A DNA stretch of 64,000 nucleotides from Crossiella sp. CA-258035 (GTDB lineage Bacteria; Actinomycetota; Actinomycetes; Mycobacteriales; Pseudonocardiaceae): the NCBI RefSeq assembly GCF_030064675.1, contig NZ_CP116413.1, positions 1,892,001 through 1,956,000 on the forward strand, written 5' to 3'. Positions 1-9,079 of the stretch are shown here, in pieces; the stretch's first letter is position 1, and each line of letters starts with the position of its first letter. The position numbers and the translations under genes were made by a program. The notes below the pieces were generated by a model that was given only the letters and a program-made list of their open reading frames with translations, did not search any database and was not told the DNA's origin.

Positions 1-30
1 TTCCAGCCTGTCACGAGGAGGCAGCGAGCA

Positions 31-957
31 GTGGGCCGCAAGGAGGGCAACCGGGCAGCGCGGCTGGCCAAGGTCACCGGCCTGGTCAGCCTGGTGGGCG
101 TCGCGGCCAGCGGCTGCTCCGCCGAGGAAGTGCTGCGTTTCGGGTGGCCGAAGGGGGTAACCCCGCAGGCCGAGGCGATGCGTCAGCTGTGGACCTGGTC
201 CGTGATCGCCGCGCTGGTCGTCGGCGTGATCGTGTGGGCGCTGATCTTCTGGTCGATCATCTTCCACCGGAAGAAGTCCGAGGAGTTCCCGCGCCAGTTC
301 CAGTACAACGGGCCGCTGGAGTTCGTGCTCATCGGACTCCCGATGGTCATCATCGTGGTGCTGTTCGTCTTCGCCACGCACGCGCAGAACGTGGTCACCA
401 ACAAGGACAAGACACCGGACGTCAACGTCAAGGTGTGGGCCTTCCAGTGGAACTGGGAGTTCGAGTACCCCGAGTTCAAGACCCCGGACGGCCAGACGGT
501 CCGGACCACGGGCTCGAGCACCGAGATCCCGCTGCTGGTGCTGCCGGCGACCAAGGAAGTCCGCTACACGATCGAGTCGAAGGACGTCATCCACTCCTTC
601 TTCGTGCCGGAGTACAACTTCAAGCGGGACACCATCCCGTTCCCGCAGAAGAACAGCCAGGACAACGTCTTCCAGAACTCCATCGACCACGAAGGCGCCT
701 TCGTCGGCCGCTGCGCCGAGCTGTGCGGCACCTACCACGCGGTGATGAACTTCGAGGTGCGGGCACTCCAGCCGCAGGTCTTCGACCGGTACATGCAGCT
801 GCGCACCAAGCTGAACCCGGCCACCGGCAAGCCGTACACCGCGGCCGAGGCGCTCACCGAGCTCAAGTGCGGCGAGTGGTGCGCCCCGCAGGCGATCAGG
901 ACCAAGCCGTTCGACACCAGCCGCACCTCCCGGAAGCCTTCGGGCGGGGACCGGTGA
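31..957 (+). CDS. ctaC: Cytochrome c oxidase subunit II (CtaC)
   Basis: 308 aa. This subunit takes electrons from cytochrome c (in actinobacteria the diheme QcrC) and passes them through its CuA centre to subunit I of the aa3 oxidase. The N-terminus has a lipobox (VAASGC), so the mature protein is probably a lipoprotein. Two transmembrane helices follow (about residues 50-75 and 95-115), then a periplasmic cupredoxin domain. The CuA ligands are visible in CAELCGTYHAVM near residues 230-241, with an upstream His in IHSFFVPEY. The GTG start is supported by a GAGGAG ribosome site 8-10 nt upstream. ctaF follows 40 nt downstream and is presumably co-transcribed. Homolog of M. tuberculosis Rv2200c; identification is secure. 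Confidence 0.96.
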   Translation: MGRKEGNRAARLAKVTGLVSLVGVAASGCSAEEVLRFGWPKGVTPQAEAMRQLWTWSVIAALVVGVIVWALIFWSIIFHRKKSEEFPRQFQYNGPLEFVLIGLPMVIIVVLFVFATHAQNVVTNKDKTPDVNVKVWAFQWNWEFEYPEFKTPDGQTVRTTGSSTEIPLLVLPATKEVRYTIESKDVIHSFFVPEYNFKRDTIPFPQKNSQDNVFQNSIDHEGAFVGRCAELCGTYHAVMNFEVRALQPQVFDRYMQLRTKLNPATGKPYTAAEALTELKCGEWCAPQAIRTKPFDTSRTSRKPSGGDR

Positions 958-997
958 CCACCCTGGTGAGCAGCGCAGAACTGGAGTTGAGGGAATC

Positions 998-1399
998 ATG
1001 AAGGTCGAAGCGCGGATCTTCGAGTTCATCACGATCTTCTGCTTCGTGGCCGCGGTCGTCTACGGCTTCTGGGCCAAGGAGCCGGTGGGCACGGTGGCGC
1101 TGGTCCTCACCGGCGGCCTGACCCTGCTGTGCGGCACCTACTTCCGGTTCATCGCCCGCCGGATCGAGCCCCGCCCCGAGGACGTGGACGACGCCGAGAT
1201 CGCCGACGGCGCCGGCGAGCTGGGCTTCTTCAGCCCGGGCAGCTACTGGCCGGTCGGCCTGGCCGCCGCGGCCGCCTTCACCGGCGTGGCGATGGCCTTC
1301 TTCCACATCTGGCTGATCGTGCTCGGCCTGGTGGCTGTGCTGATCATGGTGGGTGGGCTGCTGTTCGAGTACCACACCGCCGCGCCCAGCCACGACTGA
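998..1399 (+). CDS. ctaF: Cytochrome c oxidase subunit IV (CtaF)
   Basis: 133 aa small membrane subunit of the actinobacterial aa3 oxidase. Four hydrophobic helices are visible in two pairs (about residues 8-26, 30-50, 82-100 and 103-122), with a charged loop rich in Asp/Glu between the pairs. It begins MKVEARIFEFITIF, typical of the family. The ATG has a GAGGGA site just upstream. It follows ctaC in the order seen in mycobacteria (Rv2200c-Rv2199c). A GC-rich hairpin and then a tandem repeat array lie behind its stop codon. Confidence 0.93.
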   Translation: MKVEARIFEFITIFCFVAAVVYGFWAKEPVGTVALVLTGGLTLLCGTYFRFIARRIEPRPEDVDDAEIADGAGELGFFSPGSYWPVGLAAAAAFTGVAMAFFHIWLIVLGLVAVLIMVGGLLFEYHTAAPSHD

Positions 1400-1416
1400 G
1401 CGTTTCCGCATCGCCG

Positions 1417-1451
1417 ACGGCGGGCGTTCCCCTGGTGGGGGCGCCCGCCGT
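1417..1451 (+). terminator. Hairpin behind ctaF
   Basis: A 10-bp perfect stem (ACGGCGGGCG with CGCCCGCCGT) with an inner CCCC/GGGG pairing starts 18 nt after the ctaF stop. No clear T-run follows, so it may act as a rho-assisted or structural 3' end rather than a classic intrinsic terminator. Confidence 0.55.
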
Positions 1452-1464
1452 TCGCGTTGGGGGA

Positions 1465-1700
1465 GGAGCTGGCCGGTCGTCTCAATGTGGTGGGGCGCGC
1501 AATATGACCGGTCGTCTCGGCTTGGTTGAGCCGCAATGTGGCCGCAATGTGACCGGTCGTCTCGAGTTGATTGGGGCGCAATATGACCGGTCATCTTACT
1601 GGGCTGGTGCCGCAATATGACCGGTCGTCTTAATTTGGTCAGGTGCGCAATGTGACCGGTCATCTTATCCGGCTGGTGGGCGCAATGTGACCGGTCGTCT
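1465..1700. repeat. Tandem array of about 35-bp units with palindromic ACCGGT core
   Basis: Six copies of a 19-bp core, GCAAT(A/G)TGACCGGTC(G/A)TCT, begin at 1499, 1544, 1578, 1612, 1647 and 1682. A seventh degenerate copy sits at 1465-1483. Spacing is 34-35 bp except one 45-bp step that contains a partial extra GCAATGTGGC. In the copies ending CATCT the core holds the 12-bp palindrome ATGACCGGTCAT. The 15-16 bp between cores are themselves loosely alike (TTGGT, GGGGC), so this is a diverged tandem repeat, not a repeat-spacer array. It lies between convergent ctaF and the acetyltransferase gene. Read on the minus strand it encodes artefactual ETTGHIA-like peptides. Confidence 0.88.
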
Positions 1701-1721
1701 CAGGCTGGCAGGGAGGAACTG

Positions 1722-2522
1722 CTAGGCGCGGTGGCCAAGCCGGTCCGCGGACACCGGCTGATCCGCCAGCAGCTCGGTGAGGCGGGGCACGGCGAAGTCC
1801 ACCAGCGCCCGCGCGGGCAGCAGGCGGCACTCGGCCGCGCCCGCCCGGAACGGCCGGATCCCGGCCAGCTGCTCGAACTCCCGGCCCAGCAGCGGGAAGA
1901 ACCTGCCGTTGTCGTCGGCCACGTCCAGCGCCTCGCACCACACCCGCTCGCCGCCGACCAGCAGTGGGAACCGGCGCAGCTTCAGCCTCGGGCGGGGTGT
2001 GCGGCTCTCCACGTGGTGCAGGAAGCTGTTCCGGTTGTGTCCGACGCCGATAAGCAGGATGTGCGCGTCCAGCTCGTACAGCCTGCCGAAGGGTGAGTCC
2101 GGGCCCAGCGCGAAGGACAGCGGCTGGTGCGCCACGACCTCCTCCGCGTGCCTGCCGAGCGCGGTCACCGACGCCTGGGGGTGGTTGCTGCGCAGCGCGC
2201 CCGCGCCGGTGCGCACCGCCTCGGCCACCGCGCCCATCGTCGAGGGCAGGTCCGGGTGGAACAGCGGCACCGCGGCCCGCTCGGCCCGGACCCGCGCGTC
2301 CGGGATGCCGGCTTCCGGGGCCGGATCGGTCACCTGCGGGGTGAACGCGGGGGCGACCAGGGTTCCGGTGCCGCCGACCGCCTGGCGCAGTGACTCGGCC
2401 ACGGTGGCGGCTCCGCCCGGCACGTGGCCGAGGCTGGACAGCGCGGCGTGCGCGACCACCGTCATGCCTTCGGTGATCCCGGCCTGCCGCCACGCGGTCA
2501 GCAGGCCGGGTCCGTCGGTCAG
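1722..2522 (-). CDS. AAC(3)-family aminoglycoside N-acetyltransferase-like protein
   Basis: About 266 aa, close to the usual length of the aminoglycoside 3-N-acetyltransferase family, which transfers acetyl from acetyl-CoA to the 3-amino group of 2-deoxystreptamine drugs. Family landmarks visible are VVAHAALSSLGHVPGG near the N-terminus, LFHPDLPSTMGAVAEAVR, RSNHPQASVTALG and LLIGVGHNRNSFLHHVE. The start is uncertain. No ATG, GTG or TTG precedes the first helix; a CTG at 2522 would overlap the trpD stop as CTGA and gives a full domain. The first in-frame ATG is at 2465 and would lose about 19 residues. It is translationally linked to trpD on the minus strand. The physiological substrate is unknown; some relatives do not confer resistance. 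Confidence 0.8.
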   Translation of the reverse strand: MTDGPGLLTAWRQAGITEGMTVVAHAALSSLGHVPGGAATVAESLRQAVGGTGTLVAPAFTPQVTDPAPEAGIPDARVRAERAAVPLFHPDLPSTMGAVAEAVRTGAGALRSNHPQASVTALGRHAEEVVAHQPLSFALGPDSPFGRLYELDAHILLIGVGHNRNSFLHHVESRTPRPRLKLRRFPLLVGGERVWCEALDVADDNGRFFPLLGREFEQLAGIRPFRAGAAECRLLPARALVDFAVPRLTELLADQPVSADRLGHRA

Positions 2523-3601
2523 GACAGCTCCGACTTCAGCTTCTGGGTGAGCGTGACCCAGCGGGCCAGCAGCTCCCGCGCCGCACCCGAGTCGATCGCC
2601 TCGCGCACCACGCCCAGTGCCCCGCGCAGGTCGGCCACCAGGTCCCCGGACGGCCCTCGGTGCGCGGTGACCGCGCCGGCCGCGTTGAGCAGCACCGCGT
2701 CCCGGATCGCGTCCTGCCTGCCCGCCAGCAGCTGCCGGACCGCCTCCGCGTTGACCTCGGCGTCGCCGCCGAGCAGCGCCTCCGGGGTGGAGACCGGGAT
2801 GTCCAGCTCGGTCGGGTCCAGGGTGCGCTTGGTGACCGTGCCCCGGTGGACCTGCCAGACGGTGCTGGTCGTGGTGGTGGTGAGCTCGTCGAGGCCGTCG
2901 TCGCCGCGGACCACCAAGACCGAGGAGCCGCGGTCGGCGAAGACCTGGGCCATCAGCGGGGCGGCCTTGGGGTCGGCGCAGCCGATCAGGCCGGCGGCGG
3001 GCTGGGCCGGGTTGGACAGCGGGCCGAGCAGGTTGAACGTGGTCGGGATGCCGATCTCGCGGCGGGCCGGGGCGGCGTGCCGCATCGCCGGGTGGAAGAC
3101 CGGGGCGAAGCAGAAGCCGATGCCCAGTTCGGCCACGCTGCGCTGGACGCCCGCCGGGGGCAGGTCGATGACCACGCCCAGGGTCTCCAGCACGTCGGCG
3201 GTGCCGCACTTGGAGGAGGCGGCCCGGTTGCCGTGCTTGACCACCGGCACGCCCGCGGCCGCGGTGACCAGGGAGGCCATCGTGGAGATGTTCACCGTGC
3301 CGGAGCGGTCGCCGCCGGTGCCGACGATGTCCACCGCGGGCACGTCGATCTCCACCCGGCGGGCGTGCGCGAGCATGCCCTCGGCCATGCCGGCCACCTC
3401 GGCGGCGGTCTCGCCCTTGGCGCGCAGCGCGACCACCAGGGCCACGGTCTGCGCGACGGTGGCCGCGCCGGACATCACCTGGTCCATCGCCCAGGCCAGG
3501 TCCGAGGTGGGGCAGTCGATCCGGGCGACCAGGCGGCCCAGCAGGTCCGGCCAGGTCGGCGCCGGGGGAGTGGTGTCCGGGTCAGCCGTTGTCCCGCTCA
3601 T
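2519..3601 (-). CDS. trpD: Anthranilate phosphoribosyltransferase (TrpD)
   Basis: 360 aa. Joins anthranilate and PRPP in the second step of tryptophan synthesis; cytosolic. The PRPP-binding glycine-rich loop GTGGDRSGTVNIST and the motif KHGNRAASSKCG are both present, as is the later VVRGDDGLDEL segment. The first 20 residues are a Pro/Thr-rich extension. The gene lies apart from other trp genes, next to the cytochrome oxidase genes, as in M. tuberculosis (Rv2192c). It is 21 nt downstream of the receiver-like gene on the same strand, and its stop overlaps the presumed start of the acetyltransferase gene. Confidence 0.96.
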   Translation of the reverse strand: MSGTTADPDTTPPAPTWPDLLGRLVARIDCPTSDLAWAMDQVMSGAATVAQTVALVVALRAKGETAAEVAGMAEGMLAHARRVEIDVPAVDIVGTGGDRSGTVNISTMASLVTAAAGVPVVKHGNRAASSKCGTADVLETLGVVIDLPPAGVQRSVAELGIGFCFAPVFHPAMRHAAPARREIGIPTTFNLLGPLSNPAQPAAGLIGCADPKAAPLMAQVFADRGSSVLVVRGDDGLDELTTTTTSTVWQVHRGTVTKRTLDPTELDIPVSTPEALLGGDAEVNAEAVRQLLAGRQDAIRDAVLLNAAGAVTAHRGPSGDLVADLRGALGVVREAIDSGAARELLARWVTLTQKLKSELS

Positions 3602-3622
3602 CGCGCAGCCGCCCCGTCCCGC

Positions 3623-4033
3623 TCAGCCCTGGGCCGCGGGCAGCCGCTGGGAACGCAGCACCTCGGCCACGGTCTCGGCGGCGGCCAGCGGGTCCAGCGG
3701 GTGCACGATCACCGCGTCCGCCTGGGACCAGGTGGCCAGCCACCGGTCGTCTTTGCGCCGCACCGCGACCACGATCGGCGGGCAGTGCGTGATCTCGTTC
3801 TTCAGCTGCCGGGACAGCCCCATGCCGCCGGTGGGCTGGGCCTCGCCGTCCAGGATGGCCAGGTCCACCCCGCCGGAGTCGGCCTCGACCAGGACCTCGG
3901 CGATGGCGCCCGCCTCGATGTAGCGCAGTCGCGGCAGGTCAGGCGCGGGCCTGCGGCCGACCGCGCTGATGATCTGCTCGCGCACCTCGGGGCGGTGGCT
4001 GAACACCAGGACGGTCAGGGTGTCGTTGCTCAT
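3623..4033 (-). CDS. Degenerate response-regulator receiver-like protein
   Basis: 136 aa, alternating beta/alpha pattern of a stand-alone CheY-like fold: LTVLVFSH, then [17 protein letters not shown] and [11 protein letters not shown]. The Asp in LAILDGE sits where a phosphoacceptor would be. The N-terminal acidic pair is replaced by Ser-His, and the usual Lys before Pro in the last strand is His. Phosphorylation is therefore doubtful. No DNA-binding domain is present. ATG at 4033 has a GAGG site 7 nt away; a GTG immediately before it is an alternative. It is divergent from ctaE and upstream of trpD. Function unknown. Confidence 0.75.
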   Translation of the reverse strand: MSNDTLTVLVFSHRPEVREQIISAVGRRPAPDLPRLRYIEAGAIAEVLVEADSGGVDLAILDGEAQPTGGMGLSRQLKNEITHCPPIVVAVRRKDDRWLATWSQADAVIVHPLDPLAAAETVAEVLRSQRLPAAQG

Positions 4034-4206
4034 CACGCGTCCTCTACGGCAGGTCGTTCGGGCAGTTGGATGCTATAGCCCGGCCGGGCACGAGCGGGCC
4101 GCGCCCTGTCCGCGGGGCCTCGCGCGCGGTGTGGGACAGGACACGATCGGGAACTCGGCCGGACCCGGCCCAGCGAGCCTCGGAGCCGCAGGACATAATG
4201 CGTCGC
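4034..4206. promoter_or_regulatory. Divergent promoter region between receiver-like gene and ctaE
   Basis: About 170 bp with no gene. On the plus strand a CATAAT hexamer (4194-4199) lies exactly 7 nt before the GTG used here as the ctaE start, the spacing seen at many other genes of this window and consistent with a leaderless transcript. No good -35 box is visible. On the minus strand GCTATAGC at 4069-4076 could supply a -10 for the receiver gene. Confidence 0.4.
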
Positions 4207-4809
4207 GTGACAACTGCTGCGCCCTCCATCGGCCAACGGGTGCACTCGCTGAACCGCCCGAACATGGTCAGCGTCGGCACCATCGTCTGGCTGTCCAGCG
4301 AGCTCATGTTCTTCGCTGGGCTCTTCGCCATGTTCTTCACGGTGAAAGCCCAGAACACGGGGAAGTGGCCACCGGACCCGACTGAGCTGAACCTGCCGTA
4401 CGCCCTGGTCTTCACGACCATCCTGGTGGCGTCCTCGTTCACCTGCCAGATGGGTGTGTTCGCCGCCGAGCGCGGTGACGTGTTCGGTCTCCGGCGTTGG
4501 TACGTGCTCACCCTGATCATGGGCACGATCTTCGTCGGCGGTCAGATCGGCGAGTACTACACGCTGGTCACCGGGCACCACACCACCATCGCGTCCTCGG
4601 CGTACGGCACGGTCTTCTACTTGACCACCGGGTTCCACGGCCTGCACGTGGTCGGCGGCCTGATCGCCTTCGTGTTCCTGATCTGGCGTACCAAGCTCAG
4701 CAAGTTCACGCCGGCCCAGGCCACCGCGGCGATCGTGGTGTCGTACTACTGGCACTTCGTCGACATCGTCTGGATCGGGCTGTTCGCCGTCATCTACCTC
4801 GTTCCCTGA
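4207..4809 (+). CDS. ctaE: Cytochrome c oxidase subunit III (CtaE)
   Basis: 200 aa integral membrane subunit of the aa3 oxidase, with five helices. Family signatures are [20 protein letters not shown] at the first helix, [12 protein letters not shown], and the final [14 protein letters not shown]. The GTG at 4207 is chosen because a CATAAT -10 lies 7 nt upstream and the N-terminus then matches relatives. An ATG three codons earlier (4198, MRR-) is the alternative, with a weak AGGA site only 4 nt away. qcrC, qcrA and qcrB follow on the same strand, so oxidase and bcc subunits are likely one transcript, as in mycobacteria (Rv2193-Rv2196). Confidence 0.95.
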   Translation: MTTAAPSIGQRVHSLNRPNMVSVGTIVWLSSELMFFAGLFAMFFTVKAQNTGKWPPDPTELNLPYALVFTTILVASSFTCQMGVFAAERGDVFGLRRWYVLTLIMGTIFVGGQIGEYYTLVTGHHTTIASSAYGTVFYLTTGFHGLHVVGGLIAFVFLIWRTKLSKFTPAQATAAIVVSYYWHFVDIVWIGLFAVIYLVP

Positions 4810-4880
4810 CGAGACGACTTCATCCCGAAGCTCCCACCCAAGGCGTACGCCCGAATTCGACTGCAAGGGTTGCCGCACTG

Positions 4881-5687
4881 ATGACCACCAACAACGATCG
4901 GGCCAGGAAGCGGGCCAAGTTCCGGCGCCGCCTGTCCGGCCTGCTCGCCCTCGGTTTCGCGCTCGTCGGCGCGGGCGCGGCGTACGCCGGGTTCCTGCCC
5001 GAGCCGCACACCGCGCAGGCCCAGCAGGATCCGACCAAGATCCAGAAGGGCGAACAGCTCTACAACACCGCCTGCATCACCTGCCACGGCGCGAACCTCC
5101 AGGGTGAGCAGGACCGCGGGCCGAGCCTGATCGGTGTCGGCGAGGCGGCGGTGTACTTCCAGGTCTCCTCCGGCCGCATGCCGATGGCCCGCCAGGAGGC
5201 GCAGGCGCTGCGCAAGCCTGCCAAGTTCAACTCCGAGGAGATCGACCAGCTCAGCGCGTTCATCCAGTCCAAGGGCGGCGGTCCGACGCTGCCCCAGGAG
5301 TCCGGCAAGGAGCTGCGCGGGGACAACTCCGCCCGCGGCGGTGAGCTGTTCCGGCTCAACTGCGCCTCCTGCCACAACTTCACCGGACGTGGTGGCGCGC
5401 TGTCCTCCGGCAAGCTGGCGCCCGCGCTCGACGGCGTGAGCGAGGAGCAGATCTACGCCGCGATGCTCACCGGGCCGCAGAACATGCCCAAGTTCTCCGA
5501 CCGGCAGCTCTCGCCGCAGGAGAAGAAGGACATCGTGGCCTACGTCAAGTCGGTCACCGACGGCAACAACAACCCGGGCGGCCACCCGCTGGGCGGGTTC
5601 GGCCCCGCCACCGAAGGCCTGGTCGCCTGGATCATCGGCCTCGCCGCCCTGATCGGCGTGACCGTGTGGATCGGGAGCAGGGCATGA
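4881..5687 (+). CDS. qcrC: Diheme cytochrome c subunit of the bcc complex (QcrC)
   Basis: 268 aa. Carries electrons from the Rieske protein to CtaC in the actinobacterial bcc-aa3 supercomplex, replacing a soluble cytochrome c. An N-terminal signal/anchor helix (about residues 14-35) precedes two c-type heme domains with CITCH and CASCH attachment sites. Likely methionine ligands sit in SGRMPMA and QNMPKF. A C-terminal helix (about residues 243-262) anchors the domain. It starts 71 nt after ctaE. Its stop overlaps the qcrA start (ATGA), indicating coupled translation. Confidence 0.96.
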   Translation: MTTNNDRARKRAKFRRRLSGLLALGFALVGAGAAYAGFLPEPHTAQAQQDPTKIQKGEQLYNTACITCHGANLQGEQDRGPSLIGVGEAAVYFQVSSGRMPMARQEAQALRKPAKFNSEEIDQLSAFIQSKGGGPTLPQESGKELRGDNSARGGELFRLNCASCHNFTGRGGALSSGKLAPALDGVSEEQIYAAMLTGPQNMPKFSDRQLSPQEKKDIVAYVKSVTDGNNNPGGHPLGGFGPATEGLVAWIIGLAALIGVTVWIGSRA

Positions 5688-6811
5688 GCGACCAGCAGGA
5701 CAAGAAGACACCCACCGACGCCGAACTGGCGGAGCTGAGCCGCGACGAGCTGGTCACCCTCGGCCTGGCCGCCGACGGCGTGCACCTCAAGCACCGGGAC
5801 CCGCACTTCCCGGTGCCGGGCACCAGGGCCGAGAAGCGCACCGAGCGCGGCGTGGCCGCCTGGTTCATCCTGGGCGCGCTGGCCGGCCTGGCCTTCCTCG
5901 GCGTGTACTTCGCCTGGCCGCACGAGTACGTGGCGCCGGATGAGCCGGGCAGCTTCTGGTACGACCTGCACACCCCGATGCTGGGCCTGACCCTCGGTCT
6001 GTCCATCACCGGCATCGGCGTCGGCGTGATCGCCTACGCCAAGAAGCTGCTGCCGCACGAGGTCGCGGTGCAGGACCGGCACGACGGCGGTTCGGCGGAG
6101 TTCGACAAGCAGACCTCGGCCGCGCTGCTGGCCGACTCCGGGGCCAAGTCCGAGATCGGCCGCCGCTCGCTGATCCGGCGCAGCCTGCTCGGCGCGGGCA
6201 CCGTGTTCGGCCTCGGCGTCGGCGTGTTCGCCGTCGGCGGCCTGGTCCGCAACCCGAAGGCCTACGACGCCGACGGCGCGCTGGCCACCAGCGGCTGGAA
6301 GAAGAAGGACGCCAAGGAGAAGGTCTTCCTGCGTCGCGACACCGGCAACCCGCACGACGTGGTGCTGGTGCGGCCGGAGGACGTCGAGCCGGGTGGCTTC
6401 GAGACCGTCTTCCCCTTCCGCGAGTCCGAGCGGGGCAACGACCACAAGCTGCTCCAGGCGCTGCGCCGCTCGGACAACCCGGTCATGCTGATCCGGCTCC
6501 GGCCGGGCCAGCCGGTGACCAAGCGCAAGGGCCAGGCGGACTTCAACTTCGGCGACCTGTACGCCTACTCGAAGGTCTGCACCCACCTGGGCTGCCCGAC
6601 CTCGCTGTTCGAGCAGCAGACCGGCCGCCTGCTCTGCCCGTGCCACCAGTCGCAGTTCGACGTCTTCAACTACGCCAAGCCGATCTTCGGCCCGGCGACC
6701 CGCTCGCTGCCGCAGCTGCCCATCACGGTCGACCCGGAGACGGGTTTCCTGGTGGCCCGCGGCGACTTCATCGAGCCGGTGGGCCCGGCCTACTGGGAGC
6801 GTAAGCCATGA
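5684..6811 (+). CDS. qcrA: Rieske iron-sulfur subunit of the bcc complex (QcrA)
   Basis: 375 aa. Moves electrons from menaquinol to QcrC through a 2Fe-2S centre. The cluster ligands are in [11 protein letters not shown] and [11 protein letters not shown] near the C-terminus. The protein has the actinobacterial N-terminal extension with three helices (about residues 60-80, 100-125 and 168-190); an RRSLIRRS segment stands before the third. The ATG overlaps the qcrC stop, and its own stop overlaps the start of qcrB in the same ATGA way, so the three bcc genes are translated as a block. Confidence 0.96.
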   Translation: MSDQQDKKTPTDAELAELSRDELVTLGLAADGVHLKHRDPHFPVPGTRAEKRTERGVAAWFILGALAGLAFLGVYFAWPHEYVAPDEPGSFWYDLHTPMLGLTLGLSITGIGVGVIAYAKKLLPHEVAVQDRHDGGSAEFDKQTSAALLADSGAKSEIGRRSLIRRSLLGAGTVFGLGVGVFAVGGLVRNPKAYDADGALATSGWKKKDAKEKVFLRRDTGNPHDVVLVRPEDVEPGGFETVFPFRESERGNDHKLLQALRRSDNPVMLIRLRPGQPVTKRKGQADFNFGDLYAYSKVCTHLGCPTSLFEQQTGRLLCPCHQSQFDVFNYAKPIFGPATRSLPQLPITVDPETGFLVARGDFIEPVGPAYWERKP

Positions 6812-8463
6812 GTTCGATCACCACGCCGACCAAGCAGGCGAACGCGGCGTCCCGGGCGGCCGGTGGCGCGGCGAAGTGGGCCGACGACCGCTACCACGTG
6901 GCGGCCGGACTGCGCAGGCAGATCAACAAGGTCTTCCCGACGCACTGGTCGTTCATGCTCGGTGAGATCGCGCTGTACAGCTTCATCGTGCTGCTGCTCT
7001 CCGGTGTCTACCTCGCGCTGTTCTTCGACCCCTCGATGGAGGAGGTCAAGTACGCCGGGGTGTTCACCAACCTCAAGGACGTGTGGATGTCGCGGGCCTT
7101 CGAGTCCGCGCTGCAGATCTCCTTCGAGGTGCGCGGCGGCCTGTTCGCCCGCCAGGTGCACCACTGGGCGGCGCTGCTGTTCATGGCCTCGATCGTGGCG
7201 CACATGTTCCGGGTGTTCTTCACCGGCGCGTTCCGCCGCCCGCGCGAAGTCAACTGGATCATCGGCATCCTGCTGTTCGTGCTGGGCATGTTCGAGGGCT
7301 TCACCGGCTACTCGCTGCCCGACGACCTGCTCTCCGGTGTCGGCCTGCGCATCGCCTCCGCGCTGATCCTGACCATCCCGGTGCTGGGCACCTGGGTGCA
7401 CTGGGCCCTCTTCGGCGGCGAGTTCCCCGGCACCGAGATCATCCCGCGGCTCTACACGGTGCACATCCTGTTGCTGCCGGGCATCATCCTCGGCCTGGTC
7501 GCGGTGCACCTGGCGCTGGTCTGGTACCAGAAGCACACCCAGTTCCCGGGTGTCGGCCGCACCGAGAGCAACGTGGTCGGCGTGCGCATCATGCCGGTGT
7601 TCGCGGCCAAGGGCGGTGGCTTCTTCGCCGTCACGGTCGGCGTCATCGCGCTGATGGGCGGGCTCTTCCAGATCAACCCGATCTGGAACTTCGGCCCGTA
7701 CAACGCCGCGCAGGTCTCCGCGGGCAGCCAGCCCGACTGGTACATGGCCTGGACGGACGGCCTGGTCCGGCTGTGGCCCGCCTGGGAGACCTACATCTTC
7801 GGGCACACCATCCCGGCGCCGTTCATCCCGTTCATCGGCAGCATCGGGTTCTGCGTCACCCTGGCGATCCTCTACCCGTGGATCGAGCGCAAGCTGACCA
7901 AGGACGACGCGCACCACAACCTGTTGCAGCGGCCGAGGGACGTGCCGGTCCGCACCAGCCTGGGCATGATGGCCATCACCTTCTTCATGGTGATGATGCT
8001 CTCCGGCTTCAACGACATCATCGCGTACCAGTTCAACATCTCGCTGAACGCGATGACCTGGGCCGGCCGGATCGGGCTGATCATCCTGCCGCCGATCGCC
8101 TACATCCTCACCTACCGGCTCTGCCTCGGCTTGCAGCGGCACGACCGCGAGGTGCTGGAGCACGGGGTGGAGACCGGCATCATCAAGCGCCTGCCGCACG
8201 GCGAGTTCATCGAGATCCACCAGCCGCTGGGCCCGGTGGACGACCACGGCCACCCGGTGCCCCTGGCCTACCAGGGCGCCTCGGTGCCGAAGAAGATGAA
8301 CGCGCTGGGCGCGGCCGGCGAGCCGGTCGCGGGCAGCCTGCTCCGCCCGGACCCGGTGGACGAGACCACCGCGCTCAAGCGCGCCAAGCACGAGGGCGAG
8401 CTGCGCGGCGGCGACAACACCAGGGAGCTGACCGCGGGCAAGCCCGCGGCGCCCAAGGAGTAA
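6808..8463 (+). CDS. qcrB: Cytochrome b subunit of the bcc complex (QcrB)
   Basis: 551 aa. Membrane subunit with two b hemes and the menaquinol oxidation and reduction sites. About eight helices are visible. Paired heme-binding His residues occur in [20 protein letters not shown] and [10 protein letters not shown]...VHLALVW. The quinol-site region ends in a variant of the PEWY motif ([12 protein letters not shown]). The C-terminal 100 residues are a soluble, charged tail typical of actinobacteria. This is the last gene of the ctaE-qcrCAB unit; a strong intrinsic terminator follows 13 nt after its stop. Confidence 0.96.
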   Translation: MSSITTPTKQANAASRAAGGAAKWADDRYHVAAGLRRQINKVFPTHWSFMLGEIALYSFIVLLLSGVYLALFFDPSMEEVKYAGVFTNLKDVWMSRAFESALQISFEVRGGLFARQVHHWAALLFMASIVAHMFRVFFTGAFRRPREVNWIIGILLFVLGMFEGFTGYSLPDDLLSGVGLRIASALILTIPVLGTWVHWALFGGEFPGTEIIPRLYTVHILLLPGIILGLVAVHLALVWYQKHTQFPGVGRTESNVVGVRIMPVFAAKGGGFFAVTVGVIALMGGLFQINPIWNFGPYNAAQVSAGSQPDWYMAWTDGLVRLWPAWETYIFGHTIPAPFIPFIGSIGFCVTLAILYPWIERKLTKDDAHHNLLQRPRDVPVRTSLGMMAITFFMVMMLSGFNDIIAYQFNISLNAMTWAGRIGLIILPPIAYILTYRLCLGLQRHDREVLEHGVETGIIKRLPHGEFIEIHQPLGPVDDHGHPVPLAYQGASVPKKMNALGAAGEPVAGSLLRPDPVDETTALKRAKHEGELRGGDNTRELTAGKPAAPKE

Positions 8464-8476
8464 GCCACAGCAGAAG

Positions 8477-8516
8477 AGGCGCGGCCCGCGATTTTGTTCG
8501 CGGGCCGCGCCTTTTT
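8477..8516 (+). terminator. Intrinsic terminator of the ctaE-qcrCAB operon
   Basis: A perfect 15-bp stem (AGGCGCGGCCCGCGA and its complement) closes a 6-nt loop and runs into TTTTTGTT. This is the clearest rho-independent terminator in the window. Confidence 0.92.
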
Positions 8517-8575
8517 GTTGCTCGGGTGGCGAAGTAGGACACGACCTGTCCGCCTGGGTGGTTAGCGTCCGGATC

Positions 8576-9079
8576 ATGACGAACGAGCGCACCCAGACCC
8601 TGGCCATGCTGGCCGAGACCCGCCAGACCCTGCTGATCACCCTGCGCGGCCTCACCGATGAGCAGGCGGGCGCCAGGAGCACGGTGAGCGAGCTGACCCT
8701 CGGCGGCATCCTGCGCCACCTGATCTCGGGCGAGCGGAACTGGACCCGGGTGCTGCTGACCGGCGACGGCACCCTGCCGGAAGGCATGCTGGACGAGGAC
8801 CAGTACCTGATGCCGGCGGACCGGTCACTGGCCGAGCTGCGCGCGGAGTACCTGGCGGTGGCCAAGATGACCGACACCGCCTTCGCCACCGCGGACCTGG
8901 ACGCCAGGATCCTGCTGCCGCAGACCCCGTGGTCCCCGCCGGAACCCCAGTTCTGGTCGGCCCGGCAGATCCTGCTGCACCTGTTCCGCGAGACCGCCCA
9001 GCACGCCGGTCACGCCGACCTCATCCGCGAGTCCCTGGACGGCGCGAACACCACGGCCCAGCTGGGCGCCGACGAATGA
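8576..9079 (+). CDS. DinB-family protein
   Basis: 167 aa four-helix protein of the DinB/YfiT superfamily, which includes metal-dependent thiol transferases and damage-inducible proteins. Putative metal-ligand histidines occur in GILRHLISGERNW and in HLFRETAQHAGHADLIRE, the two usual positions. The ATG at 8576 is preceded at 7 nt by TAGCGT, so it may be leaderless. The gene ends next to the convergent Lrp/AsnC-type gene with no spacer. Substrate unknown. Confidence 0.82.
   Translation: MTNERTQTLAMLAETRQTLLITLRGLTDEQAGARSTVSELTLGGILRHLISGERNWTRVLLTGDGTLPEGMLDEDQYLMPADRSLAELRAEYLAVAKMTDTAFATADLDARILLPQTPWSPPEPQFWSARQILLHLFRETAQHAGHADLIRESLDGANTTAQLGADE

Noticed and set aside
896-1663. Minus-strand open frames with repeated ETTGHIA/DDRSHC peptides
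   Set aside because: They are translations of the tandem DNA repeat and overlap ctaF antisense; no ribosome site or family match.
1465-1700. Possible CRISPR array
   Set aside because: The repeats are 19 bp and the 15-16 bp between them are too short and too similar to each other to be spacers; no cas gene is nearby.
6790-8889. 699-codon minus-strand frame opposite qcrB
   Set aside because: It spans the qcrB terminator and two genes and has a composition typical of antisense shadows.
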